Shown: positions 1-9,403, counted from the stretch's first letter. The stretch: DNA of 64,000 nt from Umezawaea tangerina (GCF_003002815.1 NZ_PVTF01000005.1:310001-374000), one strand, 5' to 3'. A program made the numbers and translations. The notes: generated from the sequence alone by a model not told the origin.

Positions 1-878
1 GCTTCCAGTACGTCTGCGCCCCGTTCGACGAGGACGCCGAGTTCGACTGGACGCCCGTGTGGTCGCTCACCCGGCAGCGGCACCGGCTGCTCCCCACCGC
101 CATGCTCTACTTCACCACGGCTCCGCACGAGCAGTTCACCGCCGACTCGAACGGCAACGCCGCGGGCTCGTCGCTCGAGGACGCTGTGCTGCAAGGGATG
201 TTGGAGGTCGTCGAGCGCGACGCGGTCGCGCTGTGGTGGTACAACCGCACGCGCCAGCCCGCGGTGGACCTCGACGCGGTCGACGACGGGTGGATCGCGC
301 AGGCGCGCCGGGTGCACGCGGAGCTCGGCCGGGAGGTGTGGGCGCTGGACCTGACCTCGGACATCGGCGTGCCCACCGTGGTGGCGCTGTCCCGGCGCAC
401 CGACCAGCCGCGCCAGGACGTCATGATGGGGTTCGGCGCCCACCTGGACCCGGCGGTGGCGGTCCGCCGCGCCCTGACCGAGCTCAACCAGATGATGCCC
501 TCGGTCATCGACGGTCGGGGCTGGGACGACGCCGACTTCCGGCGGTGGCTCGAGCAGGCGACCGTGGAGAACCAACCGCACCTGCTGCCCGATCCGGCGT
601 TGGGAACGCCCGCCCCCGTCGACCTCAGCTCCCCGGACCTGCTCGACGACGTCCGGACCGTCCACAAGCGACTGGAGGAGGCCGGCCTCGAGGTCTTCGT
701 GCTCGACCAGACCCGTCCGGACATCGGCCTTCCGGTGGTGAAGGTGATCGTGCCGGGACTGCGCGGTTTCTGGGCGCGGTTCGCGCCGGGCAGGCTGTAC
801 GACGTGCCGGTGCGGTTGGGCAGGCTGACCACGCCCACCGCCTACGAGGACCTCAACCCGATGCCGATGTTCCTCTGA
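1..878 (+). CDS. YcaO-domain protein, 3' part only (azoline-forming cyclodehydratase, TOMM type)
   Basis: The reading frame is open from base 3, so the gene starts left of the window. The visible 291 residues are the C-terminal half of a YcaO domain. The stretch EDAVLQGMLEVVERDA is the conserved helix that carries ATP/Mg-binding acidic residues, and the later MMPSVIDGRG and LPVVKVIVPGL segments are also typical. The protein ends in NPMPMFL, close to the proline-rich tail of cyclodehydratases that make thiazoles and oxazoles in ribosomal peptides. Known YcaO enzymes activate the peptide backbone with ATP for Cys/Ser/Thr cyclisation. The precursor and partner genes would lie upstream, outside the window. 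It could instead be a YcaO of another branch (thioamide or macroamidine). The PxP-like end and extended length favour the azoline type. Confidence 0.85.
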   Translation, partial: FQYVCAPFDEDAEFDWTPVWSLTRQRHRLLPTAMLYFTTAPHEQFTADSNGNAAGSSLEDAVLQGMLEVVERDAVALWWYNRTRQPAVDLDAVDDGWIAQARRVHAELGREVWALDLTSDIGVPTVVALSRRTDQPRQDVMMGFGAHLDPAVAVRRALTELNQMMPSVIDGRGWDDADFRRWLEQATVENQPHLLPDPALGTPAPVDLSSPDLLDDVRTVHKRLEEAGLEVFVLDQTRPDIGLPVVKVIVPGLRGFWARFAPGRLYDVPVRLGRLTTPTAYEDLNPMPMFL

Positions 879-933
879 CCACCGCCCGCTCGACGACCTC
901 CGGGACGACGTGGTGGTGGCCGGGCTCCCGGTG

Positions 934-969
934 CCGCCGGACTCCCCCGATGACCGGGGAGTCCGGCGG
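934..969. terminator. Hairpin between convergent YcaO and isomerase-like genes
   Basis: Perfect 14-bp inverted repeat (CCGCCGGACTCCCC at 934-947, its complement at 956-969) with an 8-base loop. It lies between the YcaO stop and the stop of the convergent gene at 1011, so it can serve both strands. A further CCCGGTG/CACCGGG pair flanks it. Confidence 0.75.
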
Positions 970-1010
970 TTTCCACCACCGGGCGGGAACTCCTGGTGCC
1001 CGTCGCCCCG

Positions 1011-1784
1011 TCAGAAGCCGGCGAACACCCGGCGCAGGTCGTCGAGCGTGACGTTGCCCTCGACGGTGATCCCCTTGTCGTAGGGCGTCCTGAGGCGGCC
1101 GCTGACCAACCGGACCAGTGCTTCCGGCGGCCCGTCGAGCGTCGCCGAAGGCGCCTCGAGGTGGTCCACGACGGTGACCGAGTCGTCGATCACCAGAGCG
1201 GCGCCCGCGGTCGCGAGGGACACCGGGCTCGCCAGCTCGGCGGGCTTCGCGACGAAGCCCAGCAGGAAGCCGATGGGACCGGCCAGCAGGTCGAGGAGCA
1301 CCGCGGCGGAGTCGGCGTCCACCCCGGCGTCCGGGTCGAAGGCCACGCGCACGTCCCACGAGTGGTTGGCCACCTCGTTGAGCCGCATGCCCAACGCGGT
1401 CACCAGCGGGACAGGTTCGGGCAGGAAGCCGAGGTCGACGGTCATCGACGAGCGCTGCTCGGGGGTGAGCGCCTCGACCGTGTCGAGCCAGCGGGCGTTG
1501 TGCTCCAGGAAACCCTCGACCTGCGCGCGCGGAGCGGAGGCGTCCCAGCGGGCCCAGATCGCCTGGTTGTCCTCCGCCGCCACGGTCTCCCCCGCGGCCG
1601 AGGCGATCGGTGCGCGGCCGATCTCCGCGCCGCTGCCGAGGTGGGAGTAGACCTGGGCGACGGTCCACTCCGCGGCACCGCTGGGTGCGGCCAACCGGTC
1701 GTCGGCGAGGCCGCGGGCGAGATGGGCGAGCACGTCGTGCTCGGTGCGCAGGGCGCTGATCGTGCGGTCCACGAGTCCAGTCAT
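1011..1784 (-). CDS. Maleylpyruvate isomerase family mycothiol-dependent enzyme (DinB-like)
   Basis: 257 residues. The N-terminal 150 residues match the mycothiol-dependent maleylpyruvate isomerase/DinB-like four-helix fold: LRTEHDVLAHLARGL, then AAEWTVAQVYSHLG with the usual first metal-ligand histidine, and later NEVANHSWDVRVAF with a second histidine in the H-x-W-D context. The C-terminal part resembles the SCP2-like domain often attached to this fold in actinobacteria. Family members bind a divalent metal and use mycothiol as a thiol cofactor. The substrate of this one cannot be told. It is a single gene facing YcaO, with a 350-base promoter region behind it. Confidence 0.8.
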   Translation of the reverse strand: MTGLVDRTISALRTEHDVLAHLARGLADDRLAAPSGAAEWTVAQVYSHLGSGAEIGRAPIASAAGETVAAEDNQAIWARWDASAPRAQVEGFLEHNARWLDTVEALTPEQRSSMTVDLGFLPEPVPLVTALGMRLNEVANHSWDVRVAFDPDAGVDADSAAVLLDLLAGPIGFLLGFVAKPAELASPVSLATAGAALVIDDSVTVVDHLEAPSATLDGPPEALVRLVSGRLRTPYDKGITVEGNVTLDDLRRVFAGF

Positions 1785-2137
1785 GGCACGCTCAACCCCC
1801 GGATGGACCCATCTGTTCCGCTGATCACCGCATCAGGTGAAATCCCCTGCCCGGCCGACCGTCGCCGCGGGGACGACCGCTTGCCCGAATTCGGGGCCGG
1901 AATGGAATACCGACGCCGACATCGATTTCAGGATGCCGCACCGTGCAACCATTCAGCGCAATCGACAGGACCTCGCTGCATCGTTTGCCGCATTCGATTC
2001 CGGCCGGTTATCCCTTCGTTGCACATCATCTTTTCTACACCGATTCAGCACGGTTCCGGCCACCTGCCCGCCGGCATATGTTGTGCACCACAACATTCTC
2101 TCCGGCTATCGAACAGTGCAGTCCGAAAGGATGACGG
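1785..2137. promoter_or_regulatory. Divergent intergenic region
   Basis: 353 bases without a credible gene, clearly more AT-rich than its surroundings around 1960-2110. It should hold the promoters of the isomerase-like gene (minus) and the sugar-binding lipoprotein (plus). No palindrome or riboswitch-like fold was recognised. Confidence 0.5.
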
Positions 2138-3250
2138 ATGCGTAGTAGGAGCCTCGTCCTCTTAGCCGCGGGCACCGGCCTCGCCCTGACCATGACAGCG
2201 TGCGGCGCGAACAACTCGACCGACGGGACCAGCCCGACCGGCACCTCGTCAGGCGGCACGAAGGTCGGTGTGATCCTCCCGGAAACCACTTCCTCCCCCC
2301 GCTGGGAGGGTTTCGACAAACCACTGCTCGCGGCCGCTCTCAAGGCCGAAGGCCTGGACGCGGACATCCAGAACGCCCAGGGCGACAACCAGAAGTTCAG
2401 CACCCTGGCCGAAGGCATGATCAACGACGGCGTCAAGGTCCTGATCATCGCCTCGACGGACTCCTCGGTCGGTGCCGCGGTGGCCGCCAAGGCCGACGCG
2501 CAGGGCATCCCGGTCATCGACTACGACCGCCTGAACCTCGGTGGCTCGTCGAAGTACTACGTCTCGTTCGACAACGTGAAGGTCGGCGAGCTCCAGGGCA
2601 CGGCCCTGTCGACGGCGTTGAAGGACAAGAAGGGGGCGGAGGTCATCCAGATCGAGGGCGCCCCGACCGACAACAACGCCACGCAGTTCACCGAGGGCCA
2701 GGAGAAGGTCCTCACGCCGCTCTACACCGCGGGTGACCTGAAGCTGGTCCAGTCCCAGCCGATCGAGAAGTGGGACCCGGTCATCGGCGGCACGGTCTTC
2801 GAGCAGATCCTGACCCGCAACGGCCAGAAGGTCGACGGTGTCGTCGCCGCGAACGACACACTCGCGGGTGCGGTCATCACCGTGCTCAAGAAGTTCGGCC
2901 TCAACGGCAAGGTGCCCGTCACCGGCCAGGACGCCACCCCGGAAGGTCTCCAGGCCGTGCTCCGCGGCGAGCAGTACATGACCGTCTTCAAGCCGGTCAA
3001 GGAGGAGGCCGCGACGACCGCGAAGCTGGCCGCCCTGCTGGCCAAGGGCGACACCGCGGGTGCCGACAGGATCGCCACCGACGTCAGCAAGGACACCACC
3101 GCGAACCGCGACGTCAAGTCGGTCCTCCTCGACGCCCAGCTGATCACCAAGGACAAGGTCAAGACCGTCGTGGACGCGCAGGCCGTCAAGGCCTCCGAGG
3201 TCTGCGTCCCCGAGCTGGCCGCGATCTGCACCGAGCTCGGGATCAAGTAG
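2138..3250 (+). CDS. Sugar ABC transporter substrate-binding lipoprotein (XylF/RbsB-like), orphan
   Basis: 370 residues. A basic start, a hydrophobic segment and the lipobox MTAC put the lipidated cysteine at residue 22, so this is a lipoprotein on the outer face of the membrane. The rest is a type-I periplasmic-binding fold: KVGVILPETTSSPRWEG, VLIIASTDSSVGAAV, GIPVIDYDRLNLGG, GVVAANDTLAGAV and VPVTGQDATPEGLQAV are the usual blocks of xylose/ribose-type binding proteins. An AAAGGA ribosome site precedes the start. Members of this family deliver a sugar to a membrane permease, but no permease or ATPase gene is adjacent. It is followed by a strong terminator, so it is monocistronic. It may feed a transporter encoded elsewhere or act as a sugar sensor. 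Confidence 0.88.
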   Translation: MRSRSLVLLAAGTGLALTMTACGANNSTDGTSPTGTSSGGTKVGVILPETTSSPRWEGFDKPLLAAALKAEGLDADIQNAQGDNQKFSTLAEGMINDGVKVLIIASTDSSVGAAVAAKADAQGIPVIDYDRLNLGGSSKYYVSFDNVKVGELQGTALSTALKDKKGAEVIQIEGAPTDNNATQFTEGQEKVLTPLYTAGDLKLVQSQPIEKWDPVIGGTVFEQILTRNGQKVDGVVAANDTLAGAVITVLKKFGLNGKVPVTGQDATPEGLQAVLRGEQYMTVFKPVKEEAATTAKLAALLAKGDTAGADRIATDVSKDTTANRDVKSVLLDAQLITKDKVKTVVDAQAVKASEVCVPELAAICTELGIK

Positions 3251-3318
3251 CGCCGCGGTCGGGTTCCGTCGCCCCAGTGGTGCCTTGCGGACGGCCGCTG
3301 GACATTCGGGATTGCCGT

Positions 3319-3366
3319 CCCAGGGGTATGACGATCTTCGCGCCCGCGGGTCGTCGTACCCCTGGG
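3319..3366 (+). terminator. Terminator of the sugar-binding lipoprotein gene
   Basis: 16-bp stem (CCCAGGGGTATGACGA at 3319-3334 pairing with 3351-3366, one G-U pair) with a 16-base loop, 69 bases after the stop codon. The rest of the 337-base gap before the next gene shows nothing else recognisable. Confidence 0.8.
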
Positions 3367-3587
3367 TGCTTCCCGGTCGCGCGTCGACCGGCAAGGCCGC
3401 GATGCGCAACGCGGGTGATCACCCTGCCGGTTCAGCGCACCTCCCTGATCGCGGTCGACTGACGGAGATGAGGCCGTTCGAGTGAATCTGCTTCCTTCGA
3501 TGGGAGTAGGCGTCGTCCCGTTGTGCACGAACCGAGTACAGGTCCTAATTTCGCTGTGGTGATCATCGTCCGACCGGAGCAAGGCCT

Positions 3588-5267
3588 GTGCACGACAACA
3601 CCCGGTTGCCCGGCGCACCCGGCCAAGGGATGACCGGCACCGGCACGACCGACGACTCCGCCCTGGCCGGTGCCGTCCAGGCGCACTTCGCGCACTCGTC
3701 ACTGGGTTTCGCCGTCATCGACGCCCCCGGCGCCATGCGGGAGGTGAACGGAGCGCTGTGCGACCTCGTCGGCCTGCCGGCGGACACCCTGATCGGCGTC
3801 CACATCGGCGAGGTGTTCACCACCGACGCCGACCTGAGCGCGAACCGCCTGCACGCCGACGCCCAGCTGACCCGTCCGGACGGCGACACGACGGCGGTGG
3901 TGCTCGACGTGGCCCCGCTGTCCCCGGACCTGAGGACCGTGGTGGTGATCAACTCCGAGGAGACCTCGGTACTGCGCGCGGCGCTGATCCGCCAGAGCCT
4001 CAACGACCTCGTCACCGGCCTGCCCAACCGGACCCAGCTCCTGCGGTGGCTGGACCGCTGCCCCGACGTCCTCGGACTGGTCACCGTCGACGTGGACGGC
4101 TTCCACGTGGTCAACGAGGCCCTCGGGCACGACGCGGGCGACCACCTGCTGAAGTCCGTGGCGGCACGCCTGGTGGAGGTCTGCGCGCCGCACGGCCGGG
4201 TCGCCCGCACCGGGCACGACGAGTTCACCCTCGTGGTCGACAGCCCCGACGACGTCCTGGGTCTCATCAGGATCGTCGAGGACGTGGACGCGTCGCTGGC
4301 CGAACCCGTCTACGTCGACGGGGTGGGCGTGGGCGTGACGGTCAGCACCGGGATAAGCGTGCAGCGCACCAGCGGTCGCACAGCCGCGGACCTGCTGCGC
4401 ACGGCCGAGGTCGCCGCGCGGTGGAGCAGGCAGGACGGGCGTGCCCGCTGGACCCTGTACGACCCGCAGCGCGACACCCTCGAACGCAGGCAGTTCACCA
4501 TGGCCTCGTCCATCGCGGGCGCCTTGGAGAACGGCGAGATCGACACCCGCTACACCCCGGTCCACTCGCTGCCGCACAGGCGGGTCGTCGCCTTGGAGGC
4601 GTCCGCGCACTGGGCCCACCCCGAACACGGTCCGCTGTCGCAGGACGCCATCCTGAACCTCGCCGAGTCCACCGGCAACGCCATCCGCCTGGGCCGGGTG
4701 GTGCTGGCCGACGCCTGCGCGCAGGCGGGCCGGTGGCTGGCGGAGTTCGGCGACACCACTCCCCTGGTGGCCGTCCGCCTCACCTCGCACCAGTGCCGCG
4801 AACCCGAGCTGGTCGCGGTCGTCCGCCACCTCCTCGCCGACGCGGCCCTGCCCGCCGACCGGTTGCGCCTGATCGTCGAGGACGACGTGCTGCTGTCCTT
4901 GACCCCGGAGCAGGTCGAGGAGCTGGACATCCTGACCGGCGACGGGGTGTCGGTGCTGCGCCACCAGCGGGAAGGGGGCCGCTTCGACGCCTTCGCCGCG
5001 ACCGGTGTGCCCATCAGCGGGCATCGCGTGGACGGCACCGTCGTCCGCGGGCTGGACGACACCGCCCCACCACTCGTGCGCTCCGCCGTGGTCGGCATGC
5101 TGTCCTGGGCGGTGCGCAACCTCGACGGCGACCTGTTCGCCCAGGACGTGCGCACGGAGACCGAAGCACGCGAACTGACCCGCCTGGGCGTCGCCGCGGC
5201 CCAGGGACCCCACTTCGGCGCCCCCCTCACCCCCGGTGGTGTGCGGGACCTGCTCCGCGGCACCTGA
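3588..5267 (+). CDS. PAS-GGDEF-EAL protein with degenerate catalytic motifs
   Basis: 559 residues, GTG start behind GGAGCAAGG. Residues about 25-125 form a PAS-like sensor, about 135-300 a GGDEF domain and about 310-555 an EAL domain. The GGDEF signature reads GHDEF (209-213) and there is no RxxD inhibitory site. In the EAL domain the signature is EAS. The usual metal and general-base positions are replaced: the N of the NLS block is R, ELTES reads IVEDD, the DDFG loop is missing and the late VE reads VR. Known active enzymes make or break cyclic-di-GMP. This copy is probably not an active phosphodiesterase and may have weak or no cyclase activity, so a binding or sensing role is likely. No membrane segment is seen. 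It lies downstream of the orphan sugar-binding lipoprotein but behind its terminator. Confidence 0.85.
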   Translation: MHDNTRLPGAPGQGMTGTGTTDDSALAGAVQAHFAHSSLGFAVIDAPGAMREVNGALCDLVGLPADTLIGVHIGEVFTTDADLSANRLHADAQLTRPDGDTTAVVLDVAPLSPDLRTVVVINSEETSVLRAALIRQSLNDLVTGLPNRTQLLRWLDRCPDVLGLVTVDVDGFHVVNEALGHDAGDHLLKSVAARLVEVCAPHGRVARTGHDEFTLVVDSPDDVLGLIRIVEDVDASLAEPVYVDGVGVGVTVSTGISVQRTSGRTAADLLRTAEVAARWSRQDGRARWTLYDPQRDTLERRQFTMASSIAGALENGEIDTRYTPVHSLPHRRVVALEASAHWAHPEHGPLSQDAILNLAESTGNAIRLGRVVLADACAQAGRWLAEFGDTTPLVAVRLTSHQCREPELVAVVRHLLADAALPADRLRLIVEDDVLLSLTPEQVEELDILTGDGVSVLRHQREGGRFDAFAATGVPISGHRVDGTVVRGLDDTAPPLVRSAVVGMLSWAVRNLDGDLFAQDVRTETEARELTRLGVAAAQGPHFGAPLTPGGVRDLLRGT

Positions 5268-5511
5268 CCCGACGCACGGGAACCGCTCCCGGACTCGCGC
5301 GGCTCACATCCCGAACACCGCACCGCTTGTGCCCTCCCCTACGAGCCCGTCGGACCTCGGTTGACAGGCTCTCGACGCCCGGTCCAGGATGAGAGCGCTC
5401 CCACAGGGTGGGCGCCACGGGCAGGGCGGGTCGAGGACCCGGTTCTGCCGCCTCGGTTTCAGGCACCGCCTCCGCCGCGCGGTGACACGGTGTCGACACG
5501 GAGGTCGTTTC

Positions 5512-8500
5512 ATGCGCAGACGCCTGGCCACGCTGGGTGCGGTCGCCGGACTGCTGGTCACCCTCGCCCCCGCCCCGCCCACCACCGCGGCGCCGGACGG
5601 TCGCGGTTCCGACGACCAGGTCACGCTCGTCACCGGTGACCGGGTGACGTTCTCCCGCTCGGGGGTCGGCATCGTGCCCGCGCGGGGACGCGAGCACGCC
5701 ATGTTCGCGATCACCACGACCGGGCGGCACCGGTACGTCATCCCGGACGACGCGCAGCCGCTCATCTCCGCGGGGCGGCTCGACAAGGCGCTCTTCGACG
5801 TCGACGCGTTGCGGGAGTTCGGGTACGCCGACGCCACACCGGTCATCGTGGAGGGCGCGGGCGGGCAGTTCTCGGCCGCCGGTCCGCAGAGCGGCGTCGC
5901 GCTCGACGCGCTCGTCGCCGGGCACGACAAGGTCTGGTTGGACGGCAAGAAGAAGCTCAGCGCGCAGCCCGGCGTCACGCGGATCGGCGCACCCGGCGCC
6001 TGGCAGGCGGGGTTGACCGGGACCGGCGTCAAGGTGGCCGTGCTCGACACGGGTGTCGACGAGTCCCACCCCGACCTGGTGGGCAGGATCGCCGCGACCG
6101 CGAACTTCTCCTCGCAGCCGAGCGTCGACGACACGGTCGGGCACGGCACCCACGTCGCCTCGATCATCGCGGGCAGCGGCGCGGGCCTCGGCGGCAAGTA
6201 CACCGGCGTCGCCCCGGACGCGGCACTGCTCATCGGCAAGGTCTGCGAGAGCACCTACTGCCAGGACTCGGCGATCCTCGAAGGCATGCGGTGGGCCGTC
6301 GACCAGGGCGCCGACATCGTCAACATGAGCCTGGGCGCCCCGTCCGACAGCCCCGGCACCGACCCGATCGAGCAGGCGGTCGACGCCCTGTCGGCGTCGA
6401 GCGGCGCGCTGTTCGTGATCGCCGCCGGGAACTCCGGGCCCGGTGAGACCACTCTGGGGAGTCCGGGTTCGGCCGACGCCGCGCTCACCGTCGGTGCCGT
6501 CGACGCCGCGGACGCGATCGCACCGTTCTCCAGCCGCGGCCCGCGGATCGCCGACAACGCCATCAAGCCCGACATCACCGCGCCTGGTGTGGACATCGCG
6601 GCGGCGAAGGCGGCCAACGGCACCATCGGCACGCCGGTCGCCGACCCCGGCTACGTGGCGATGTCCGGTACGTCGATGGCGACCCCGCACGTGGCGGGTG
6701 CCGCCGCGCTGCTCGCCCAGCGCCACCCCGACTGGACCGGGTCGCGGCTCAAGTCCGCACTGGTGGGGTCGGCCGAGCCGACGGCGGGGTTGAGCGTCTT
6801 CGCCCAGGGCTCGGGGCGCGTGGACGTGACGAGGGCGCTCGCCCAGTCCGTCGACGCGGAGCCCGCGAGCCTGTCCTTCGGCGTGCAGACGTGGCCGCAC
6901 GACGACGACGTGCCCGTGGTCGAGCAGGTCACCTACCGCAACACCGGTGCGGACCCGGTCGTGCTCGACCTCGCCCTGGAGGGCACGGCGGCGCAGGGCG
7001 GCATCGCGGTCTCCCCCACCTCGCTGACCGTTCCGGCCGGTGGTCGGGCGACGGCGACCGTCACCGCGGACACCCGCGGCACCACGGAGTACGGCAAGTA
7101 CGAGGGCGCGCTGGTGGCGACCGGCGGCGGCACGCGGGTGCGCACCCCGGTGGCGCTCACCGTCGAGGACGAGCGGTACCGGCTCGATGTCACGACCCTC
7201 GACTCCCAGGGCGCACCCGACTCGTCCAGTCTCAGCGTCTACCGGCTCGACCAGGCGGGGACGCTGCTGGACCTGGTCACTGACGACGAGGGCAAGGGCT
7301 CGATCCGGCTGCCCAAGGGCGTCTACGGCATCACCGGCTCGATCTCCACGCGCACCGAGGTCAGCCTGATGGTCTACGCCGACCTCGACCTGACCGCCGA
7401 CACGCAGGTCTCCCTCGACGCCAGGGATGCCGGTCCGGTCGACATCTCGCTGCCGGACGACCCGGCGGCGGCCGAGCAGATCGGCACGATCGCCCTGCGC
7501 GCCAGGGGTTCGGTCGTCGGCGCCGGACTGGGCTACGAGTTCGCCTCCTTCGGCGGCTTCTCCGGCGGCGGACGCTCGTTCCGCGTGGGCCGGGCAGGTG
7601 GTGCCGTCGCGGACGGCCGGGTGACCGGCTACATCGACTCCCACTGGCGTTCGGGCGCCGACGGGCTCTACACGCTGGGCTGGGACTGGCCCGACCAGGT
7701 CCCGAACGGGATCCACAAGGCGGTCACGGCGTCCGCGCTGGAGCTGCGGAAGACCACGCTGCCCCCTCGCCCCGAGGGCGGCCACACCTACATCGAGCCG
7801 TGGTCGGCGGGCACGCGGTCCGACCACAGCTCCACCTTCGGTCCCGCGATCGACATCACCGGCGTCACCACCCTGCTCCTGCACGCGACCCCCGGCTCCA
7901 GCGGCACGCGGTGGAGCTACACCTACCTCGACTACGACAAGTCCTGGCAGCGGACCCACGCCGCGTGGACGCCGTTCACCGCCTTCCGGGCAGGGCGCAC
8001 CACCACGACCAGCGCCATGACGCCGGTGCTCGGCCCGACGGCGGTGAGCGTCGGCGACGGGTTCGACCTGCGACGCGTCGGGGACGCGCTGGTGCCCGGC
8101 TACCCGCTGCTGTACGGCGACGCGGCGGGCAACCGCGGCGCGGTCCCGATGGCCGAGCCCGAGACGATGACGCTCACCGACGTCGGCACCGGCAAGCCGA
8201 TCGCCGCGGGTCCCAACGGGACCTACCCGTTGCCCGCCGACCGCACCCGCCTGCGGCTCGACGTCACCGGTGCCCGTGCCGACACGGCGGGCACGAGCAC
8301 GCGGGTCGAAGCGGCGTGGGAGTTCAGCTCGGCGCACACCGACGGCACGGCCGCCCTCCCGCTGTCCGTGGTCCGCTTCACGCCGAAGCTCGACGCCACC
8401 GGGGCGGTACCCGGTGGCGGGCTCTTCGCCCTGCCGCTCCAGGTGCAGCAGTACGACGACAGCGGCGCCGGCGCGATCCGGGGGATCACCGTCGACGTCT

Positions 8501-8670
8501 CCTACGACGACGGCAAGACCTGGGCCGCGGCACCGGTGCGCGGTGGTCACGCCCTGCTCCGGCACCCGAAGGGTCCGGGCCACGTGTCCCTGCACGCGTC
8601 CGCGAAGGACAGCAGGGGCAACACCTCGCAGGTCACCGTGATCAGGGCGTACGCGCTCAGCGAGCGGTGA
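5512..8670 (+). CDS. Secreted subtilisin-family (S8) serine protease, large multidomain
   Basis: 1052 residues from the ATG at 5512, chosen because GGAGG sits 7 bases upstream and MRRRLATLGAVAGLLVTLAP is a clean signal peptide. The frame extends to 5389 but that part encodes arginine-rich nonsense. The catalytic triad is clear: Asp179 in VAVLDTGVDESHPDL, His211 in GHGTHVAS, Ser388 in SGTSMATPHVAG, with oxyanion Asn in AAGNSGP. Residues 30-150 form an inhibitory propeptide-like region. Beyond about 460 lie several beta-rich domains like those of large actinobacterial peptidases. No sortase motif or membrane anchor is seen, so it should be released. It is a single gene closed by a terminator. 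Confidence 0.93.
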   Translation: MRRRLATLGAVAGLLVTLAPAPPTTAAPDGRGSDDQVTLVTGDRVTFSRSGVGIVPARGREHAMFAITTTGRHRYVIPDDAQPLISAGRLDKALFDVDALREFGYADATPVIVEGAGGQFSAAGPQSGVALDALVAGHDKVWLDGKKKLSAQPGVTRIGAPGAWQAGLTGTGVKVAVLDTGVDESHPDLVGRIAATANFSSQPSVDDTVGHGTHVASIIAGSGAGLGGKYTGVAPDAALLIGKVCESTYCQDSAILEGMRWAVDQGADIVNMSLGAPSDSPGTDPIEQAVDALSASSGALFVIAAGNSGPGETTLGSPGSADAALTVGAVDAADAIAPFSSRGPRIADNAIKPDITAPGVDIAAAKAANGTIGTPVADPGYVAMSGTSMATPHVAGAAALLAQRHPDWTGSRLKSALVGSAEPTAGLSVFAQGSGRVDVTRALAQSVDAEPASLSFGVQTWPHDDDVPVVEQVTYRNTGADPVVLDLALEGTAAQGGIAVSPTSLTVPAGGRATATVTADTRGTTEYGKYEGALVATGGGTRVRTPVALTVEDERYRLDVTTLDSQGAPDSSSLSVYRLDQAGTLLDLVTDDEGKGSIRLPKGVYGITGSISTRTEVSLMVYADLDLTADTQVSLDARDAGPVDISLPDDPAAAEQIGTIALRARGSVVGAGLGYEFASFGGFSGGGRSFRVGRAGGAVADGRVTGYIDSHWRSGADGLYTLGWDWPDQVPNGIHKAVTASALELRKTTLPPRPEGGHTYIEPWSAGTRSDHSSTFGPAIDITGVTTLLLHATPGSSGTRWSYTYLDYDKSWQRTHAAWTPFTAFRAGRTTTTSAMTPVLGPTAVSVGDGFDLRRVGDALVPGYPLLYGDAAGNRGAVPMAEPETMTLTDVGTGKPIAAGPNGTYPLPADRTRLRLDVTGARADTAGTSTRVEAAWEFSSAHTDGTAALPLSVVRFTPKLDATGAVPGGGLFALPLQVQQYDDSGAGAIRGITVDVSYDDGKTWAAAPVRGGHALLRHPKGPGHVSLHASAKDSRGNTSQVTVIRAYALSER

Positions 8671-8701
8671 GGCGGCTGTCGACGACTCCCGTCGGGAGGG
8701 A

Positions 8702-8730
8702 GGGCCGAGGCGGAACCCCCGCCTCGGCCC
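8702..8730 (+). terminator. Terminator of the subtilisin gene
   Basis: Perfect 12-bp stem (GGGCCGAGGCGG at 8702-8713, complement at 8719-8730) with a 5-base loop, 31 bases after the protease stop. Confidence 0.82.
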
Positions 8731-8770
8731 GCGCCCCGAGGAATCGACGCCTCAACGGGGCACCGCTACC

Positions 8771-9367
8771 TTGGCAAGGGTGCCCACCTTCGAGGAGATC
8801 ACCCGCCCCCTGGACCCCGACCCGTCCGAGAACCCCTGGGTGAACGGGCCGCCGCCACCGGAACCGGTCGCGATCGTCGCCTACACGCCCGAGTGGCCGC
8901 GTCGCTACCAGGCCGTGGCGGCGGAGGTCCGCGCCGCGCTCGGTCGGGTGGTGCTCGACATCGACCACGTCGGGTCGACCTCCGTGGAGGGGCTGGCCGC
9001 CAAGGACGTCATCGACGTCGACCTGACGGTGGCCGACCCCCGTGACGAGGAGGCGTACGTCCCCGCGCTGGTGCGGATCGGCTTCGTCCTCACGGTCCGG
9101 GAGCCGTCCTGGCACCAGCACCGGCTCCTGCGGCTGGCCGACCCCCGGACGAACCTGCACGTGTTCGGGCCGGACTGCCCGGAGCTCGTCCGGCACCGCA
9201 TGTTCCGCGACTGGCTGCGCGCCCACCCCGAGGACCGCGCCCGGTACGAGGACGCGAAACGGGCCGCGGTCCCCGGTGGCGGGAACGTCATGGACTACAA
9301 CGGGCGCAAGGAGAAGACCGTCCACGCGATCTACGAGCGGCTCTTCCGCGCGGCGGGAATGCTGTAG
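8771..9367 (+). CDS. GrpB family protein (UPF0157 nucleotidyltransferase-like)
   Basis: About 195-198 residues. VAIVAYTPEWPRRYQAVAAEV, IDHVGSTSVEGLAAKDVIDVDL and RNxHVF-type LHVFGPDCPELVRH are the standard blocks of the GrpB family. The fold is a minimal nucleotidyltransferase with the GSTSV loop and the D-x-D pair at the metal site. The cellular role of the family is largely unknown; some members are linked to coenzyme A or dephospho-CoA metabolism by fusion. Possible starts are TTG at 8771 or GTG at 8780; neither has a strong ribosome site. Confidence 0.88.
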   Translation: MARVPTFEEITRPLDPDPSENPWVNGPPPPEPVAIVAYTPEWPRRYQAVAAEVRAALGRVVLDIDHVGSTSVEGLAAKDVIDVDLTVADPRDEEAYVPALVRIGFVLTVREPSWHQHRLLRLADPRTNLHVFGPDCPELVRHRMFRDWLRAHPEDRARYEDAKRAAVPGGGNVMDYNGRKEKTVHAIYERLFRAAGML

Positions 9368-9403
9368 GCGCAACGACAACAGCTCCGGCGGTCGGTCGAC
9401 CCG

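Noticed and set aside
5389-5511. Longer N-terminus for the subtilisin gene
   Set aside because: The extra 41 residues are arginine-rich and would bury the signal peptide. The ATG at 5512 has a GGAGG site.
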